Shown one piece after another: positions 6,375-7,744 of a stretch of 7,744 nt of DNA. The position numbers and the translations under genes are program-made. The notes under the pieces are model-generated. The model saw nothing but the letters and a program-made list of their open reading frames with translations. It did not search any database and was not told the DNA's origin. This DNA comes from Candidatus Atribacter alterifermentans (GTDB taxonomy: Bacteria > Atribacterota > Atribacteria > Atribacterales > Atribacteraceae): NCBI GenBank assembly GCA_012517635.1, contig JAAYUP010000345.1, positions 1-7,744 of the forward strand, written 5' to 3'. Every line of letters begins with the position of its first letter. The first letter of the stretch is position 1.

Positions 6375-7744
6375 TTATTTCATTTGAAGTCTTACATCAT
6401 ACGGTAACCCATAAGAAAGAGTATTGTTTGCATTCATAAATACATCTCCATCTATCATCAACCCAGCATTAGCTCCATCAGTCATTGCTCCTCGAACATT
6501 TCTAATGAGCTTTGAATCACCGATATTAACAACATGAAGACCAGCTGCTAACAAGCTGTCGTATAGTTCGGTATTTGGTTCAGTTTTAGCGAATACAACT
6601 GTATCGACTGGAATGGTTTCTTTTTCAAAAGCACCGTTCATTAGGACTACTTCTCCATTTTTGATTTCAACGACAGTCGTGTTAAGACGAATTTCAACTG
6701 GAAATTTAAATGCTTTTTCTTCCAGACCTTGACCGTTTCCACCATTAAAACGTAACATCATCACTTCACGATGAATTGGTTCGATATTAGGGGCCACTTC
6801 TTTATCTTCAGTTACGTAAATGACTTCTTTACCTCTCAATGCCAAGGCTTCGGTTGTATCAGTAGCAGCATAATGATTCCCCCAAACTAAAACTTTTTGG
6901 CCAATTTTGACTGCTTTGACTGTTCTTTCTTTTGGCCAATATTCACAATTTTTCTTGGCACATCGAAGAACATCTTCAAATTTTATTGCTTTTTCCACAC
7001 CAGGGATATCAGGAGCCACTGTCTTTGCGCCGGTCCCGCATAAAACAACATCGTACTTCTTGAGCTCATCCAGTTTTGCTATTGTATTCAGTTTTACTTC
7101 AACCTTTAATTCTTTAATTTGTTCTCGAATCCAATCCATATACCATTTCATTTTTGATTTAGGAGGAACCATGCAACAGGTTCTTAAAATTCCTCCTAAT
7201 TCATCCTCTTTTTCAAAAAGGGTAACCTGATGTCCCCTCAAGGTAGCGATTCTGGCTGCTTCCATGCCAGCAATTCCACCACCAACCACAGCAACACTCA
7301 TTTTCGTCGATGCTGGTTTTAAATCCAAGAATCTTTCATCACCAATAGCTGGATTAATTGCACATCTCATTTCCCTTTTTACATAGAGCGACTCTTTCCA
7401 GCATCCAATCAGACAAGAAATGCACTTTCTAATTTCTTTCACTTTTCCAGCTTTCGCTTTGTTCGCCCAATAGGGATCGGCGATCATCTGTCTCGATAAC
7501 CCAACCATATCGGTTTTTCCCTCAGCAATGATTTTATCGCAATATTCAGGAGTTCGAAGAGTATGGCTGGTTATAACCGGAATTTTGACTGCTTTTTTAA
7601 TTGCCTCAGCCGTATAAGTGTTCCATCCTTCTTCGTAATACATTGGATCCATGGTTGGACCGGCAGCCTCAAAAATACCTGCACTGATATCCAAAAAAGC
7701 AACTCCGGCTTTTTCTAATTCTTTAGCAATTTCAATAGATTCAT
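6375..7744 (-). CDS. Old Yellow Enzyme-family Fe-S flavoprotein oxidoreductase (5' end outside window)
   Basis: The C-terminal 455 residues of an NADH:flavin oxidoreductase/2,4-dienoyl-CoA reductase-like enzyme. The frame stays open to the window edge, so the TTG at 7694 is not the start. Numbering from the first full codon, residues 1-105 are the end of the FMN-binding TIM barrel (VGLSRQMIADP near 80-90). Next come four cysteines at 107, 110, 114 and 127, the spacing that holds a 4Fe-4S cluster in this family. Then comes an FAD domain with VVGGGIAG near 152-159, and a second Rossmann segment VLVWGNHYAATDT near 284-296. The C terminus has the family's IGDSK...DGANAG pattern. Such enzymes pass electrons from NAD(P)H through FAD and the cluster to FMN to reduce an activated double bond. 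Its place ahead of a sugar importer is unusual for dienoyl-CoA reduction, so the substrate is open. It may be on a separate transcript from the isomerase. Confidence 0.88.
   Translation of the reverse strand, partial: ESIEIAKELEKAGVAFLDISAGIFEAAGPTMDPMYYEEGWNTYTAEAIKKAVKIPVITSHTLRTPEYCDKIIAEGKTDMVGLSRQMIADPYWANKAKAGKVKEIRKCISCLIGCWKESLYVKREMRCAINPAIGDERFLDLKPASTKMSVAVVGGGIAGMEAARIATLRGHQVTLFEKEDELGGILRTCCMVPPKSKMKWYMDWIREQIKELKVEVKLNTIAKLDELKKYDVVLCGTGAKTVAPDIPGVEKAIKFEDVLRCAKKNCEYWPKERTVKAVKIGQKVLVWGNHYAATDTTEALALRGKEVIYVTEDKEVAPNIEPIHREVMMLRFNGGNGQGLEEKAFKFPVEIRLNTTVVEIKNGEVVLMNGAFEKETIPVDTVVFAKTEPNTELYDSLLAAGLHVVNIGDSKLIRNVRGAMTDGANAGLMIDGDVFMNANNTLSYGLPYDVRLQMK

Noticed and set aside
7692..7694. 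TTG as the start of the flavoprotein
   Set aside because: The frame continues open to the window edge with residues fitting the TIM barrel of the family, and the family's N-terminal half would otherwise be missing. The gene is cut by the edge.

Overview
The window carries one strand-coherent gene set, all on the minus strand, so it is transcribed from high to low coordinates. In transcription order the genes are: an Old Yellow Enzyme-family flavoprotein cut by the right edge (stop at 6375), a TIM-barrel sugar isomerase/epimerase-like protein (6099-5182), an exported sugar-binding protein (5061-4015), a double-domain sugar ABC ATPase of the RbsA/MglA type (3893-2400), and two different RbsC/XylH-type permeases (2377-1361 and 1346-363). 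The last four form a complete carbohydrate-uptake (CUT2) importer. The first two are probably catabolic enzymes for whatever it imports. The substrate cannot be read from the sequence.

The organism looks like an anaerobic or fermentative AT-rich bacterium with strong AAGGAGG-type ribosome binding sites. The binding protein has a signal peptide but no lipobox cysteine, which fits a free periplasmic protein in a two-membrane cell. An Fe-S/FMN/FAD Old Yellow Enzyme-type reductase fits an anaerobe. Atribacterota, or another deep-branching diderm phylum such as Thermotogota, is my guess; this is inference with low confidence.

Region by region: 1-362 has no gene and holds a mosaic of short palindromic repeats, more GC-rich than the genes, just past the end of the operon. 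The two permease genes are joined tightly (stop codon inside the next ribosome binding site), and the ATPase lies 22 bases upstream of the first permease start. Between the binding-protein gene and the ATPase gene stands a 12-bp perfect hairpin followed by TTTT. It is probably a partial terminator that lets the cell make more binding protein than membrane complex. A 120-base leader precedes the binding-protein gene and shares a sequence pattern with the leader of the ATPase gene. The 275-base gap between the flavoprotein and the isomerase holds two terminator-like hairpins and a small direct repeat, so isomerase and transporter may form a transcription unit separate from the flavoprotein.

No tRNA, rRNA, CRISPR array, insertion sequence or frameshifted gene was seen, and I could not identify a convincing promoter. 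Nothing here is clearly a novel system. The best leads are the repeat mosaic, the asymmetric ATPase, the attenuator with matching leaders, and the unassigned uptake-and-catabolism gene set.
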